Positions 63,217 through 64,000 of a stretch of 64,000 nucleotides of DNA are shown here, piece after piece (position 1 is the first letter of the stretch; each line of letters begins with the position of its first letter). The translations under genes were made by a program, and so were the position numbers. The stretch spans positions 8,218,001 through 8,282,000 of the forward strand of contig NZ_CP108430.1 of NCBI RefSeq assembly GCF_041435335.1. Direction: 5' to 3'. The notes beneath the pieces are model-generated. The model did not search any database. It was not told the DNA's origin and saw nothing but the letters and a program-made list of their open reading frames with translations. The DNA comes from Streptomyces sp. NBC_01283. GTDB taxonomy: Bacteria; Actinomycetota; Actinomycetes; Streptomycetales; Streptomycetaceae.

Positions 63217-64000
63217 CGCGCGATCAACAGGCAGGCGTCGTCCTCACGCGGGGCCACGCCGAACTCCTCGATGACCGTCCGCACGCAGTCCTGCGCACCC
63301 CGCGTGTCCGTGAAGCGCGGCGCGAGCGCGAGCAGCCGGCTCGTGGCCGCGTCCCTGGTACGCCGGGGGACCAGTCCATCGGTGTGCAGCAACAGCAGGT
63401 CACCGGGTTCGAGGTGCTCTTCGGCCTGTCCGTACGTGGCTCCGGAGGTCGCCCCGAGGATCACTCCAGCCGGTGGCGTCAGCGCGCGCCCTGTCCCTGC
63501 GCGGAACAGCAGTGGGACGGGGTGCCCCGCCTGCGCCCAGCTGAGGGTGCGGGTGGCGGGGGTGTACTGGCAGCAGACCGCGCTGCCGAGGGCCGGTTGT
63601 GCGGTGTTGTCCAGTAACTGGTTGAGCCAGCCCATCAGTTGGGCGGGGCGCACTCCGGCGACCGCCATGCCGCGGACGGCGCCGAGCAGCATCGCCATGC
63701 CCGACGTGACGGTGACGCCATGTCCCGTGAGGTCGCCGACGCTGAGGAGGAACTGCCCGTCGGGCAGCTCCATCGCGTCGTACCAGTCGCCGCCGATCAG
63801 TGAGCTCGTCGAGGAAGGGAGGTAGTGCGCGGCGAGGTCGAGCGCCGCGGGTCCGCCGTGCGGGAACCGCAGGGAGCCGCGCCACGGCGGCAGCACAGCC
63901 TCCTGCAGTTCGACCGCGAGCCGGTGCTCCGTCTGCGCGATGTGCCGCTGGCGCTGCAGCGAGTCACGGGTCTCGCGCACCGCCCGCTGGCTGCGGCGCA
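63204..64000 (-). CDS. SpoIIE/RsbU-type PP2C phosphatase (C-terminal part)
   Basis: C-terminal 265 residues of a Ser/Thr phosphatase; the reading frame stays open to the right edge (preceded by RRSQRA), so the sensor part lies outside. 'LQEAVLPP' opens the domain, 'YLPSSTSSLIGGDWYDAMELPDG' has the first metal Asp, 'SVGDLTGHGVTVTSGMAML' the second, and 'LLLHTDGLVPRR' and 'EDDACLLIARI' complete the PP2C set. In Streptomyces such proteins dephosphorylate anti-anti-sigma factors in stress and developmental partner switches. A coiled-coil-like linker (about 1-30) precedes the domain. Confidence 0.92.
   Translation of the reverse strand, partial: RRSQRAVRETRDSLQRQRHIAQTEHRLAVELQEAVLPPWRGSLRFPHGGPAALDLAAHYLPSSTSSLIGGDWYDAMELPDGQFLLSVGDLTGHGVTVTSGMAMLLGAVRGMAVAGVRPAQLMGWLNQLLDNTAQPALGSAVCCQYTPATRTLSWAQAGHPVPLLFRAGTGRALTPPAGVILGATSGATYGQAEEHLEPGDLLLLHTDGLVPRRTRDAATSRLLALAPRFTDTRGAQDCVRTVIEEFGVAPREDDACLLIARINS

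Overview
The window looks like a Streptomyces chromosome. GC content is very high, GTG starts and GGAGG-type ribosome sites are common, and many genes overlap by GTGA/ATGA. It carries several lineage markers: a conservon (cvnA-D) with a P450, a secreted GH19 chitinase behind a DasR-type box, a monomeric isocitrate dehydrogenase, a DUF397 protein, an NsdA/NsdB-like regulator and a copy of a well-known Streptomyces intergenic hairpin repeat. I see no rRNA, tRNA, CRISPR, insertion sequence or phage gene.

Layout. 1-2026: the 5' part of an NCS1 permease and a MurE-like ligase (both minus). 2390-3412: chitinase unit with promoter, dre box and terminator. 3531-9354: a P450 converging on a conservon operon (cvnA-cvnB-cvnC-cvnD-P450) whose P450 lacks the ExxR motif. 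9654-15456: mixed small genes (unknown protein, VOC protein, acidic protein, GNAT-MFS pair, CGNR zinc-finger protein, exported phosphodiester glycosidase). 15602-19195: isocitrate dehydrogenase and an acyl-CoA dehydrogenase with a KstR-like box. 19278-24373: a quinate/shikimate catabolic set (MHS transporter, shikimate dehydrogenase, QsuB-type dehydroshikimate dehydratase, TetR). 24462-29252: MpaB/DUF2236 protein, Ser/Thr kinase with nine TPRs, FAD oxidoreductase.

29298-47850 is rich in acyl-CoA genes: exported serine hydrolase, NMO-type flavoprotein with an AMP-dependent ligase, EF-hand protein, secreted penicillin-acylase-type Ntn hydrolase divergent from another AMP ligase, an orphan PaaK, an alpha/beta hydrolase, a secreted chorismate mutase, and finally a divergent FadD19-like / EchA19-like pair followed by a double-DUF35 protein and two thiolase-fold proteins without the thiolase Cys and His. 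That last block has the content and order expected of part of the mycobacterial cholesterol side-chain cluster (Rv3515c-Rv3523). Its divergent promoter holds an exact match to the KstR core consensus and a second inverted repeat that also occurs before the NMO-ligase operon. I regard this small sterol- or isoprenoid-side-chain-like regulon as the most interesting thing here.

47958-64000: DUF397 protein, double universal stress protein, leucine-rich-repeat protein divergent from a large LuxR-type ATPase regulator, unknown protein, GH95 fucosidase converging on a secreted amidase, alpha/beta hydrolase, truncated ROK regulator, a lower-GC segment, APH-type kinase divergent from the NsdA/NsdB-like regulator, and a SpoIIE/PP2C phosphatase that runs off the right edge. 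All assignments come from reading motifs and from memory of the families; no database search was run.
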